Part shown: positions 21,786-33,057 of the stretch, in pieces
Numbering within the stretch: position 1 is the stretch's first letter
Layout: every line of letters begins with the position of its first letter
NCBI GenBank assembly: GCA_015499995.1
Contig: JADNRV010000355.1
Span: 1-46,782 of the forward strand
Direction: 5' to 3'
DNA length: 46,782 bases
Source: Flammula alnicola
Taxonomy: Eukaryota; Basidiomycota; Agaricomycetes; Agaricales; Strophariaceae
The notes under the pieces: model-generated
What the model saw: only the letters and a program-made list of their open reading frames with translations
Told to the model about the DNA's origin: nothing
Database searches by the model: none
Program-made: the position numbers and the translations under genes

Positions 21786-24361
21786 ATGAGCATTAGGAAA
21801 TGGTTTAGGCAAGTCACACACCCTCGTCCAGAATATCCGAATATTAACCAGTCAGGTCATCCAGCCTCTTAAAGCCCGGAGCGGGGCTGTCGAGCTCACA
21901 GCCAGAGTTCACGCTCAGAGCAGTCCTGCTAGGCCTTGCAATTGGCTGCTTGATATGCTTCACGAATTTGAGTTTAGGTCTTCAATCCGGATGGATATCG
22001 ATGTTTGTGTTAGGTCCTCGACATTTCAGAAGCATTGTTTGACCATTTGGTCTCATAGGATGTCCATACAGTCTGCTCTCATAGGATTCCTCATCTCCAG
22101 GACACTCCCAGTACCACTTACACCCCAAGAAATTATCGTTGTCCAAACGACAGCAGTAGCTACGGGGACTATGCCACTTGCAGCTGGATTTGTGGGAATT
22201 CTACCAGCCCTCACTCTTCTCAGTGAAGAGCGTGACGGCTCGCCACCAATTCGCCTTACTTGGATCGCTGCTGTGGGCTGGTCGTGTTCAGTGGCGTTCT
22301 TTGGGTAAGCATACCGTACTATACCTCATGTTATATACTAACTCATCGTAAAAGAGTCTTTCTATCACCTCCTATACGTAAACAAGTGGTATGATCAACT
22401 GCTCCAGATTCCAGGCACATAATCATTTAGCCCATGCAGATTATAGAAGAACAACTGCCTTTCCCATCTGGAACTGCGACTGCCCACCTCATCTCCGTTC
22501 TTCACCAATTACCACCCCCAGATACGACACTGAGACATCGTGATGGTTATCGCCAGGTAGAGGAAGAAGAAGAAGAAACCGCTTCTGCAGAAGTCATTGT
22601 CGACGTGCCTGTAGTTGATGAGGACACGGAAGATGCAGCTGAACGAGATATCGTTGAGCATGAAGGCTGGCAAGACCTCATTTGGAGTTTTGCGGCTTCT
22701 GGATTTTTGACGGTAATTTTACTGAATTATGAAACCTATCCAAGCACGCTGACGAAAACTGTGTCCAGTTGGCTGCATATTTCTATCCTGTTCTGTTCGC
22801 AATCCCGTTATTTGGCAATTACCTGGCAAAAGAATGGTTATGGTACTTCACTCCCAGTTTGTCATATGTTGGTCAAGGTTCGCCCGCGATAAAACGACAT
22901 CGAGCTAAAGTTAGCTAACTCGCTTCTATAGGTGTAATCATGGGTTTTCCGACAACTCTGAGTATGAATCTCGTTGGTGTTTCGGTCAATTTTCACGTCG
23001 GGTGACTAATTCCAGCATTCTCAGGGCATGTTCGTAGGATGGGCGATTTTATCCCCGCTTTCTAAGTGGTATGGATGGGCTCCAGGTCCCGTAGGAGACA
23101 TGTCTAATGGCGCAAGGGGTTGGATTCTATGGATATCCCTTGGCATCATGTGTGCGGATAGCGTAGTCTCGCTTCTTCCAGTCGCCTTTGAGTATATCGA
23201 GGATGCTTTGAGACCTTGGAGAAGAGGTTACTCGACGATTGGCCAAAATGATGCGCAAGACAAGCGGGAGACTGAACCCCAGGACAGACTTGTCCCTAAT
23301 GATTGGGTTGTCACCGGGTTGATCCTCAGCGTCACCATTGGCACTTTCTTGGTCTGGATTGTTTTCGGTAATGAAGGGATCAAACCTTGGGCCACATTCC
23401 TTGGTTTTATTCTCGGAGGAATGTTGAGCATCATCGGGTATTGTCCTTCATTTAACTGCTTCTAATTCTTGTCTGATCTGTTTGAATTAGAGTTCGTGCC
23501 CTTGGGGAGACCGATCTGAACCCTGTCTCCGGCCTAGGCAAGGTATCCCAACTATTCTTCGCCTGGATCCAGCCTGGCAATATCGTTGCAAATATCATTG
23601 CTGGAGGAGTTGCAGAGGCTGGTGCTCAACAGTACGTCGCTTGAACTTTATTTCGGCCTTTCTGTCTTTTTATCTTAGCAATGACTTCCAGGGCGGGCGA
23701 TCTTATGCAGGATCTGAAAACGGGTCATTTATGTCACGCCTCTCCTCGAGCACAATTCTTCGGACAACTCATCGGATCCTCCGTATCTATCATCGTCACC
23801 ACGACAGCCTACACACTGTATAACCGCGCCTATGTGATTCCAGGGCCTTCCTTCCCTGCTCCTACGGCATATGTTTGGCTGAGTCTGGCGAGGCTGCTTC
23901 GTACGTGCCTTCACAAACTATTTTTCGGAAGAAAAGGGCTAAATGCAGCTCATTTAATTTTAGGTGACGGCCAATTACCGGAAAACAGTGCAAAGTTTAT
24001 GATCATCTTCTCCGTCGTATTTGGGCTGCTATCGGCAGTAAAGTCATATTCGGGGAAGAGAAATCACGGGATTTCGAAGTGGATTCCTTCAGGGGTGGCA
24101 TTTGCGATTGGATTCCTGAATACGCCCTCCTTTTCCATTGCTCGACTGATTGGTGGATTGATGGAATACACATATCGTACACGATTTGCGAAGGATGGGG
24201 GTGATATCCGGCTGATTGTCATCGCGAGTGGATTCGTCTTGGGAGAAGGCGTTGTGAGTATCGTGTCCCTAATTTTACGAACTCTTGGCGTCGGCGTCGT
24301 TAGTTGTTTTGGATGTGGACATGGACTGTGCGGCGGTTGTCCTGCGGCTTCAGGCACGTAA
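21786..24361 (+). CDS. Oligopeptide transporter (OPT) family protein
   Basis: A polytopic membrane protein of the OPT superfamily, which moves small peptides, glutathione conjugates or metal chelates with protons. After a short N-terminal exon (MSIRKWFRQ) and a 62-base intron (21813-21874), the frame reads PEFTLRAVLLGLAIGCLICF and NLSLGLQSGWISMMSIQSAL, the family's first helices. The hallmark is PPIRKQVIIEEQLPFPSGTA, assembled from three exons. Later come an acidic loop (EEEEETASAEVIVDVP), LAAYFYPVLFAIPLFGNYLA, MGFPTTLSMNLVG, GWAILSPLSKWYGWAPGPVG, and a C terminus with a cysteine cluster (CFGCGHGLCGGC). The start is inferred, because the membrane-helix frame lacks its own ATG before the intron. 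Substrate unknown. The gene is divergent from MetRS. Confidence 0.88.
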
Positions 24362-24582
24362 TCGTCGGTGTATATTATATTACTAGAATCTGCAAATTTC
24401 ACCAATTGCTGTATGGGAGACAAGTTTGTGTGAGGCAGCCTCGTTTGAAATGCGCGCGCTCCATTTTTCGTGTTCTTCATTTGGAAGCCACGTCGGTTCC
24501 ACGTAAGTTCACCATGCTGTTCCGTTGGAGGCACCTAGCTTGGGCAACATCCTTCCACTAGCCCTTTCAACCAACAACCAAC

Positions 24583-25613
24583 ATGTCACGGGTTGAACTT
24601 GCCAAAATCCCCTCGTTGACGTTCTATAAAGATGCTTACACAGCTGCACGACGAACGTCAGCGTTACCGCAACTAGTCTGCATCGGCAAACCTTGCAAAC
24701 TATTCCAACCCGAAGTTGTGAGATGTGTCAACCTTGGAGGAGTCGGAACCGATGTCGATTGGAAGGCAAGTTTGTCTGGAGTATCTTCTCATTAAACATA
24801 CTCAATTACTTTCATACCTCTTTCTAGTGCGAGGCAGATCTTCCTGACTCGCTACGGTTCGGCAAAGTTGAGGTATCTTGTGAAGGATGGTCGAAACCGG
24901 GAGATCCTTACGTGCTGAAAGGTGCGTGCATCACCGACTCTGCTGGGACGATCCATTGACTTTCTTCTTCAGGTTCTTGTTCGCTGGAATATCGCCTTGT
25001 CCAGATACCGGGATCTTTGCGCGACACAGATTCTCCACTTTTCAACCCAAAAAGTAAATATAAGTGATTTGGCTGGTTTTGAGTCTTCGAGTTGACCCTT
25101 TCCATCATAGGTTATGATTGGTCAAGCATCATTTTCTCAATACTTTGGGTCGGACTCTTGATTTTCATTCTCTACTCCTTCTTCCAATCATGTTACCGCA
25201 ACAACACTACCCCCCGAGCTCCCCGCCCGCCAGGCTATAATCCAGGTTCCAGAGGAGGATCTGGGTGGTTCCCTGGTGATTATCGCGACGACTCGAGTGG
25301 TGCTCCTCCCCCTTACTCGAAAACACAACAAGGGCCAGCTACTGGTTGGCAGAACTGGCAACCAGGATTTTGGAGTGGTGCCGCTTTAGGTGGCGTAGCG
25401 AATTATCTGTGGAATCGTCCGCGCACTCAACATGTTCCGGCAACGCCATACGACTGGGAACGCACCCGTCAACCACTACCGCGTGCCCCGCGTGCCCCGC
25501 TCTTTGGAGGTGGTGTACGCAGACGACCTTCAGAAGATGATCGAGGCGAAGGAAGCTCAAACCTAGGACCGATGAGGCGCAGCACTGGTTTAGGCGGTTC
25601 CAACGTTCGTTAA
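24583..25613 (+). CDS. SARAF (TMEM66)-like store-operated calcium entry regulator
   Basis: Four exons are read; the first is 24583-24765. Family landmarks are SLTFYKDAYTAARRTSALPQ, VVRCVNLGG, DVDWK-CEADLPDSLRFGKVEV, SCEGWSKPGDPYVLKGSCSLEYRL, and one membrane segment (SIIFSILWVGLLIFILYSFF), followed by a Gly/Pro/Arg-rich cytosolic tail with a PPPY motif. Animal SARAF sits in the ER and damps store-operated calcium entry. No signal peptide is visible upstream of MSRVELAKIPS, unlike animal SARAF; the 5' side has only a possible UTR intron. The first coding intron (24766-24827) has a GC donor (AAG/GCAAGT), and only this choice keeps the WK-CEAD junction. Orthology is strong; the calcium role in fungi is inference. 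Confidence 0.88.
24766..24827 (+). other. GC-AG intron in the SARAF-like gene
   Basis: The donor AAG/GCAAGT and acceptor TTTCTAG/TGC flank 62 bases. GT alternatives within the next bases shift the frame. This is the second GC-AG intron in the window. Confidence 0.75.
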
Positions 25614-26437
25614 AGCGGCACCATACGCATTTGCTTCGAATAAGTCACCTTCATCCCACCTCCATATTTGTGTGTATTCCGTTCGTTGACGATTGTGTTT
25701 TATGTATCAAGGACGCCACTGTATATCTATTGTATAATCTAATAAAGGCCCTCACGATTGCTCTGCGACCTGATGGACATAAGCGACTATGTAATGCGAA
25801 GAGGCAGAATGCCACGATCATCCCCTAATTGGCTTCGGGTGCTGTATTTCTAATTTTTACTTGAGACCTCTACCCTATAAACACCTCATATTCCCAAAGA
25901 CAGGTTCGGAGACTTGTTACGGCGACATAGCTGGCGCAATAGGCTCCTTCGGCAAGGAAGCTCTCGATGATGGTCCATTTACTATCTGTGTCATGGTAGC
26001 AAGAGGCTTTTCTGAGTGAGTGCAGTCGGCAGGCATTATTATTTTCGGTGGTTATGTACGAAGACTGTGCACGTCTTCGGGCTAAACCTCGGTCTCCACG
26101 AAGTCAAATCACGAGTCTATTTAATCCGCCATACGAGATAGACAAAAACATCCCAGAAATCCTCCGTAACAAGAGCGACTGTACGAAACGCATGGAAGCA
26201 GTTTTGTCCGTATATCCGCTTCTCGGAAGAAACAAAATCTTGTTCCGTCCATGTGATCCTACATGGGGCTTTACTCGTTAGACAGTTCGACTGCTGGATG
26301 TATGTCGGTTATTTGACGGACTCATCTGGTTCCGTATTCTGGCTTGGTTGTGACTTGTCCTTCCGTGCCTCGCAATTTCTGCTATAAAAGCAACGCAAGA
26401 AGGATGGTTGCAATTCCTCAAACGAAGTCGCAAAAAA
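25614..26437 (+). promoter_or_regulatory. Upstream region of the cellulase gene
   Basis: These 824 bases hold the SARAF 3' end and the cellulase promoter. One CTCCAC (complement GTGGAG, fitting the CreA SYGGRG consensus) lies near 26093, too short to be convincing alone. A 77-codon frame at 26048-26281 has no features. A TATAAAA occurs at 26393-26399. Confidence 0.4.
26393..26399 (+). promoter_or_regulatory. TATA box of the cellulase gene
   Basis: TATAAAA lies 39 bases before the start codon. With usual spacing to the transcription start, the 5' UTR would be very short, about 10-15 bases. Confidence 0.55.
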
Positions 26438-28618
26438 ATGAAGACCTCTTTGTCGGCGCTGTCGTCTTTGGTGGTCCTGCTCGCAACGAGCAAGCAGGTG
26501 TTATCCGTCGCCGTCTGGGGTCAATGCGGAGTATGTGCCTTTTCCTCGATGAAAACAGCGAAACTCGAGAGTTGACCTTCATGATTATTTCTTCTCCACA
26601 GGGCATTGGTTTTACCGGCTCTACCGTCTGCGATGCTGGGTCCACATGTGTCTTTTCCAATGCATGTACGCCTCCTCGAATGCACATATAGTAGTGCAAT
26701 TTTGAATATTGACACACGTTGCAGATTATTCTCAGTGCTTGCCAGGCGCTGCGCCCGCGCCCACGACCACGCCCACGCCCACAATAAGCAATGGTGGTGG
26801 TGGCTCAACAACGACAGCATCTGCTCCAAGCTCTAGCATTTGCCCTGGTACCCGCACCAAATTCAAGTTCTTCGGTGTCAGCGAGTCAGGCGCCGAGTTT
26901 GGTAACACTGCTTGGCCGGTATGTTGCCAGCTTCAAAAGGGTTTCTAGATTCTCATCACGACGTAACGTCATGCAGGGGGCTCTTGGAACGGACTACACC
27001 TGGCCCAGCCCTAGGTATGCAAATTCTAAGACAACATTGTGTTGTCTGATCCTAACCAAAGTCATTCTTGAGTTCCATCGACTTCTTCGTGGGACAGGGG
27101 TTCAACACCTTCCGCATTCCCTTCTTGATGGAACGCATGAACCCTCCTGCGACCGGACTCAGGGGTGCATTCAACCAGACTTACCTGAGTGGACTGCAGA
27201 CGACCGTCAACTACATCACCAACAAAGGTGGTTTCGCAGTCATTGATCGTAAGTGGTATTTCAGAATGTGACCATAATTTTAAATTTAAGCTGAATCCAA
27301 TTTTCGCAGCCCACAACTACATGAGTTACGATAATGCTATTATTACCAGCAATTCGGAGTGAGTTCTTCGTTACCTCATGTAATATAAAGTCCTAATTTC
27401 TTTGCCTCCTCAGCTTCCAGGCCTGTACGTATTTGGAATGGCTCAGCGCTCGTGAAATCCCTCATCTCTTAATATTTTTAACACAGGGTGGACGAACTTG
27501 GCCACCGTATTCGTAAGCCTCTCTCAAAATTTCCTTTCTGCCAACTGCCTGTCGATTAACATATTTCTTGATGACAGAAAAGCAACCCCAATGTTATCTT
27601 CGGTAAATATCTTCCCTCTTTGAGTTCCGACTCATCTAATGTGATCATTGTGTCATTAGACGTCATGAACGAGCCCAACGGCATCGCTGCCTCGGTTGTC
27701 GCCAGCCTTGTGTGTATTAATCGACTCTTACGACAATGTACAAGCACTGATTGCATGAATTAATTGTCCGTGCGTGCAGAACCAAGCTGCTATTAATGGT
27801 ATTCGAGCTGCTGGCGCAACCTCCCAGCTGATCCTCCTCGAAGGTCCGTTGTATTTCCTACTTTGTGGTTACAGAACAAGACTTCATGTGTTTATTTTCT
27901 AGGAACCTGTAAGCACATTCATTCGTTTTAGTTCTCATAGCAGCTTATTAATTTTCATCATCTCTCTTTGCGCTTTATCAAATTAGCTTGGACCGGCGCA
28001 TGGAGTGCGTCCTTTCGCTTCGCGTTCCGAGGCGCGTCTGACAACCTTTTTTCCTTTCAGCATGGCAATCCTCGGGCAACGCCGCCGCCTTCGTTGGTCT
28101 CACAGACCCCAACAACAACTTTGCAATTCGTAAGACTTTCATTTCCATTCCTTCAACCCCCTTTGTATTTCGCGGTCTATATATTCATTTACTAACTAAT
28201 TACTTTCCCACTCACAGAAATGCACCAGTACCTCGATTCCGACGGCTCCGGTACCAGCGCGACTTGCGTAAACTCCACAATCGGCGCCTCTCGTTTGCAA
28301 GAAGCGACACAGTGGCTCCAGGCGAACAACCTCAAGGGCTTCCTCGGCGAGATCGGAGCAGGTTCCAACTCTGTCTGCATCACAGCTGTCCAGGGCGCGT
28401 TGTGCTCAATGCAACAATCTGGCGCGTGGATCGGTGCTTTGTGGTGGGCTGCCGGCCCATGGTGGGGTACTGTGAGTAATTGATTGATTCGCGCTTTGGG
28501 GATTGCATCTACGGGTTTATTGACGAGCTTGCTTTTGTAGTACTACCAATCCATCGAGCCACCCAGCGGGCCTGCTATTGCGCAGATCTTGCCTCAGGCT
28601 CTTGAGCCATTCCTGTAA
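26438..28618 (+). CDS. Secreted GH5 endo-beta-1,4-glucanase with N-terminal CBM1
   Basis: The signal peptide is MKTSLSALSSLVVLLATSKQ, followed by a CBM1 cellulose-binding module (WGQCGGIGFTGSTVCD to YYSQCLPG) with its cysteines and aromatic residues. A Pro/Thr/Gly/Ser linker leads to a GH5 catalytic domain: FFGVSESGAEFG, QGFNTFRIPFLMERM, DPHNYMSYDN, DVMNEPNG (the Glu is the acid/base), MHQYLDSDGSGTS, GFLGEIGAG (the Glu is the nucleophile), WIGALWWAAGPWWG. The order matches EGII/Cel5A cellulases, which cut internal bonds of cellulose outside the cell. About 16 exons are needed, including micro-exons of 11 bases (27414-27424), 6 bases (27903-27908) and 18 bases (27987-28004). All catalytic motifs are intact. 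Confidence 0.95.
27414..27424 (+). other. 11-base micro-exon in the cellulase gene
   Basis: CTTCCAGGCCT lies between acceptor CTCAG and donor GTACGT. It encodes the core of the conserved SDFQAWW segment, with both neighbouring codons completed across introns. Confidence 0.75.
27903..27908 (+). other. 6-base micro-exon in the cellulase gene
   Basis: GAACCT lies between acceptor TTTTCTAG and donor GTAAGC. It completes the family sequence LLEGTSWTGAW, where the previous exon supplies a G and the next supplies CT. Without it the conserved G-T pair is lost, although the frame is kept. Confidence 0.7.
27987..28004 (+). other. 18-base micro-exon in the cellulase gene
   Basis: CTTGGACCGGCGCATGGA encodes the SWTGAW core. 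The acceptor is AAATTAG and the donor GTGCGT. The next exon continues with TGGCAATCC (WQS). Confidence 0.7.
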
Positions 28619-30531
28619 TCTAACGGCGCGTTTTCGTTTTGAAGCAAGGGTGGGAAGGGTAGCTTGGATGTCGTGTATGACGTGGTGCAAACTTGAACGA
28701 TTGTATTGTAGATGCCTGTGGTGCAGACAAAAAGTTATGTGAACGATTGCCTTTTTCAAGGGGGTACTCCCTACAAATCTCTAAGACCGAATGAGCTATA
28801 GGTTTAAGATGAGGTTCTCTACCCTAATTTTCCTTTCTTCCTGGTTACTTTCAAGTTTGCTGTGGACTGCAAATCAAAGTTATACGATGACATCCAAATT
28901 TCACCAACATCCGAGCCTATCAGCGCAGCGGCGTAGCTATCTTTCCGTCAATCGAATATTCGACTGCGAACAAGGGATGCATCACAGAAATTAACCACTT
29001 TACAGTCATGCACAGCCGCAGTCTTGTTAATGTTTCCTTCCCAAACCTGCATGCACCTTACGCAATACAAATACACACCGCCCGGCAAGGGCGCATATGC
29101 TTGGATGCTGAGGCGCCTCGCGACGATGCATATAAAACGAGTACCGAAATCTCACAACATTCATCGTCAACCTGCTCCAACCCTAGGCCTTCTCTCAAAA
29201 CATCCTCGCGTCCTCAACTGCATCATCGGTCTGCGTAGATTTCAAGAACTTTGAATTCCCCTAATAGAGAAGCGACACAGCAAAGCAATGATCAATTGAC
29301 AATGAATATGGATGGATGGATGTAGGACAAGCAATGGGATATCAAAAATCGTGTAAACGTGTAAGTATGGAAGCGGTTCAGAATTAGCGAATAAAAAAAA
29401 AAGGACGCCAAAAAGGTGAAAGACATGACAGGAAGAAATTGTCGGCAAAAATCCGAGGCGAGCTGAAGGTGGAAGACGATGGATAGGTGGTGGGTGGAGG
29501 ATAATGGAGGAAGGGTGGGATGTGGATGCCGGTGATACGAGATTGGAGGTGATAAGTATGCGTAAATTGTAACGTGAGGAGCATGACGATGAGGAGGTAC
29601 GCATGTTTGCGCGCTGTGGATGGATGAAATGGAGATGGAGATGATAAGGTGACGCGGTGGAGGGTGGTAGGACATAATTAGAGAGGTCATTGGATAGTTC
29701 GGAGGAAGAAGAGGAGAAAGTTGTGGGGGGTCTTTGTAGAGGTATCGGCGGAGGTGGGGGTGTAGGAAGGACGAAGAGGGGCATCATCGTCGTCGTCGTC
29801 GATAATCGGATCGTGAAAAGGACATCCACACATATATGTGAGTAAACGAAAAATCACCAGATACGGGGATTCAAGGCGGGAGATAGTCATGGGCTATCAT
29901 CGGGAAGGCTACGCGCATAGATTTGCAGCGACTTGGTAGCACATTAGGCTGAGAGGAAAAGAAATGGAGAGAAATAAAGAACCTGGGCCACTCGAGGGGA
30001 GAACATGAAGGGATGACGAATGCGAGAGCGATCGAGGACGGGATATGTTGTCTGAGACCAGTTGATCATAGGCTTGAAGATCAACAGGCAAGGACCAAGA
30101 AACGACAGTAGTTCGACCTGAACGTCTTCCAACAGCACCAATGGCTGGCAGGCTGGTACAATCGTCGACAGACCCATTTTTCAAGATCGATGCCTCGAAG
30201 GCGGGTAACGCTGCTGGACACCCTAGCATAACCAACGTAGCAGCCGTCCTACTCTCGCACAACGAGGTGGCCGTCGTCCTTGGTTCCATGGGATGGCATA
30301 TGCATATAGCGGAGGATGTGGCATGGCATGGTTCATAGCAGCATATCGTTTCCCACCCACAGCAGCAGCAGCATCATGACCGCCCAACCCCCTGCAACGC
30401 AACGAACGCTGGCAACACGGTCCCTCATCCAGCTCATTAAAAAAAACCGCATCCAGAACGCATAAAGCATAAAAAGCGCAACGACACATCCGCAAGGAGA
30501 GTATCAACTCCTCTCGCTCGCTCATACACCT
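28619..30531. other. 1.9 kb without a recognised gene
   Basis: This lies between the cellulase and MED19 stop codons. The minus strand holds several long but low-complexity frames (29242-29829, His/Pro/Ser-rich) and two overlapping frames at 29909-30289 and 29944-30177. The second contains a hydrophobic stretch (LLSFLGPCLLIFKPMI) that looks protein-like. No splice pattern gives a convincing product. Short GGAT repeats occur near 29310-29325 and a 12-base A run near 29391. It may hold a small orphan gene or the MED19 3' UTR and a non-coding transcript. Confidence 0.35.
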
Positions 30532-32797
30532 TGCGGTGTCGGCTGCTGCTGCACGGGTTGCGTAACGTCCCGAGCCTGTCCTTGCACGTCCTAGAAACAC
30601 ACGTTCAAGCAACAAATCAGCAAAAAACGACCCCATTATCCAAAAAAAAAAAACACACCATCCTCTGCTTCTTAACCGGCCGCGGCCGTATATTCCCCGT
30701 GCCCGCTTTCGCATTCATAACCCCCGGCTTAGCCTGTACCACTCCATTCACATTCGCATTCGCAGTCGCAGTATTGCCATTCGCATACCCCGCATGGGAC
30801 ACGCCATTCCCATTCGGCAGCCCAAGCCCATTCGCAGCCGCATACGGGTTCGTCGTCGCGTTCGCATGCAAAACGCCATTCACATTGACGTTAACGTTGA
30901 CAGCCGCAGCCGCAGCGCCCTCCTCCCTCTCCCGCTTCTTGCCCCTCTGCCCCGAATCCACCTCCATAGGCGTACCCGTCCGCAGCATACCCACAGGCGT
31001 CCCAACGCGCTGCTGGTGCTGCTGCTGGCCACCCCCACCCCCAGCATGTTTCGCCCCATGAGGCACCGTCGACCCAGGCCTCGGAACCGCCGACCCCGGT
31101 CTTGGAACAGTCGACCCTGGCCTGGGAACCGTCGAGCGCGGCACGCCTCCGCCGCTTGCACCACCACCACCACCTACTCCTCCGGCACCCACACTTCCTG
31201 CTACACCCGATGCAGTAGTACCACCGCCGGCGGAAGCGACATGGCCTGCTGCTCTTGACCCAGGCCGCGGGGTTCCCACGCCTGACATCTTCCGTGAGGC
31301 GGCGAACACGGATGGCACGGGCGCATGGACGGGCTGAGGGTGGGCTACGGTTGAGGAGGGTAGTGGCGTCCCAATCGCTGTCGGCGTCGCGGTTCCGGGT
31401 GGATGAGGCTGCGTCGTCGACCCTGCCTGCTGGCCACCCGTCTGAACTTGCAGCTTCGCCAGTCGCTTGAGCTCTTTCTGTAGTCGGCGGTCGGAATGCG
31501 TTGATCACATGTACATGGTGGGCAGATCGAGTTGGAGTGGCGGAATGAAATGGAATGGAACGATAAGGAAATGAACCGGTTATGCAACGCCCATGAAAGA
31601 TGACGAAAAAGATAACGAACCCGTTTTTTCCGGTCTTCTCGGGCCTGCACGGACTCGACGACGAGAGTGTTGACATTCCACTGTGTACGAAATATCACAA
31701 GGTGAGAATTGACATCATTGGGACGGGTGATTGAAAATCAGGAACACGAGGCCACGATGACTCTTGCAGGAAGGGAAAGGGGAGAAAAGGAAAGCAGACA
31801 TACGCCTTTGAGCCCCTCTAGACTAACTGTAAACGCATCCTCCTGCGTTTTAGCGTCAAAGTGATGTATCCGCATGCGTTGTTTTGGCGGCACGAGCATC
31901 ATCGTGGTGAGATAGTCGTCCTTTTTCAGCGAGTGCTTGCCTGTGCGAGACAACGATGCAAGGGTGAGCCAAGGTCCGAATTCCACAAACGCCACAAACA
32001 GAAAAATGGGTCAGAAATGAAAACAAAAATCCAAAAACCCAAAAATAACACGGCGAGCAAGGAGGATCAACGGAGCGAGGACGGACGAAGAACGAACAAG
32101 CAAAATGGATGCCACGAGGAACAACAACATACCAGGAACACCCTTGATCAGATGTTTGTACGTATTCTTCTTCTTCTTCTCGCCCTTGGCCCCAGGTGCA
32201 TCGTCGTCATCCGCATCCCCCGCATCGGCTAGATCAGCATCCGCCGGCGTGCCCACGCCCGGACCCTCTCGCTCTCTGCCCTTGCCCTTGTCCAGTCCCC
32301 CACCGGGACTCGCCGTCCCGGCGCCCAGGCCATCGACACCTTGCCCATGGTGCTGTTGCTGTAGTGGGTGGAGCTGGTGCTGTGACGGCTGCTGCTGCTG
32401 GAGCGCGGAGTCGTCGCCGGGGAGGACGAAGGGGCGCACGTAGCGGTCGTACGCGGGCAGGAGGTGGAAGCGCGCGAGGAGGTCTTGTGTGCTCGCGAGG
32501 TGTTGTTTGGGGGGTGGTGGCACTGTTGTTTTTTTGTGTGTGTAACGTCATGGAAGAACAAGAAAAAAACGTAGAGGGTCAGCATGCCACGAACGAGGTC
32601 AGAGGCAGGATAGGCATAACGAGCAACGTACATGACGGAGGGAGGAACAACAGAGGGGGAGAGTCGCTAGGATACGAGGGCGGCGCGGCGGTGGATAGTG
32701 GGAATGGTGATGTGGGTTGGTGATGAGGTGCTGGGCCGGCAGTGGGTGAAGGAAGAGTGGAGGGGCCAGCGACGGCATTGGTGTGCTCGCCGTTCAT
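30532..32797 (-). CDS. MED19: Mediator complex subunit 19 (MED19/Rox3)
   Basis: The start MNGEHTNAVAGPSTLPSP leads into the conserved N-terminal Mediator region HLASTQDLLARFHLLPAYDR and YVRPFVLPGDDS, then a Gln-rich insert. After it come TYKHLIKGVPG/KHSLKKDDYLT, MMLVPPKQRMRIHHFDAKTQ, EAFTVSLEGLKG/WNVNTLVVES, and AREDRKKR/KELKRLAKLQ, each junction at a GT..AG intron. The last exon reads DVQGQARDVTQPVQQQPTPQ and ends at TGA (30532). MED19 sits in the Mediator head/middle and links activators to RNA polymerase II. The C-terminal half is low complexity, with a 21-base tandem repeat encoding VPRPGST units and alternating NVNVNVNG and TATANANVNG runs. Confidence 0.9.
31066..31149 (-). repeat. 21-base tandem repeat in MED19 (VPRPGST units)
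   Basis: Three units, 31066-31086, 31087-31107 and 31108-31128, plus a partial fourth. Each encodes VPRPGS followed by T or A. Units differ mostly at third codon positions, which suggests the repeat is old enough to have diverged while the peptide is kept. Confidence 0.8.
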
Positions 32798-33057
32798 GGT
32801 GTCGTTCTCCGTATGTGCAAAGACGACGACGGAGGGAGAGTATCAACCGAACGGTTCTGTCAGTGTCACGCAAGAACAACTGAAACGTCTCCTCAGTTCT
32901 TTATTGTTCCTTGTTTACTCCCTCGCATGGCCCGGTCCGCTTCTCCTCCGATAATCTTTCCGCCTTTGAAAAAAAAAATCCATGTTCTCTTATGCATTAT
33001 CTATCCCTATGGTACATACTATAATCTAATCTACGCCGCTAGATGCTCTCAAAAAAA
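32798..33057. other. Short spacer between the MED19 start and MFS2 stop
   Basis: These 260 bases must contain the MED19 promoter and MFS2 3' region. A short A run lies near 32968. No motif is assigned. Confidence 0.35.

Noticed and set aside
30617..31676. Alternative minus-strand frames of MED19, including Gly- and Arg-rich products
   Set aside because: Only one frame joins the conserved MED19 blocks through GT..AG introns.
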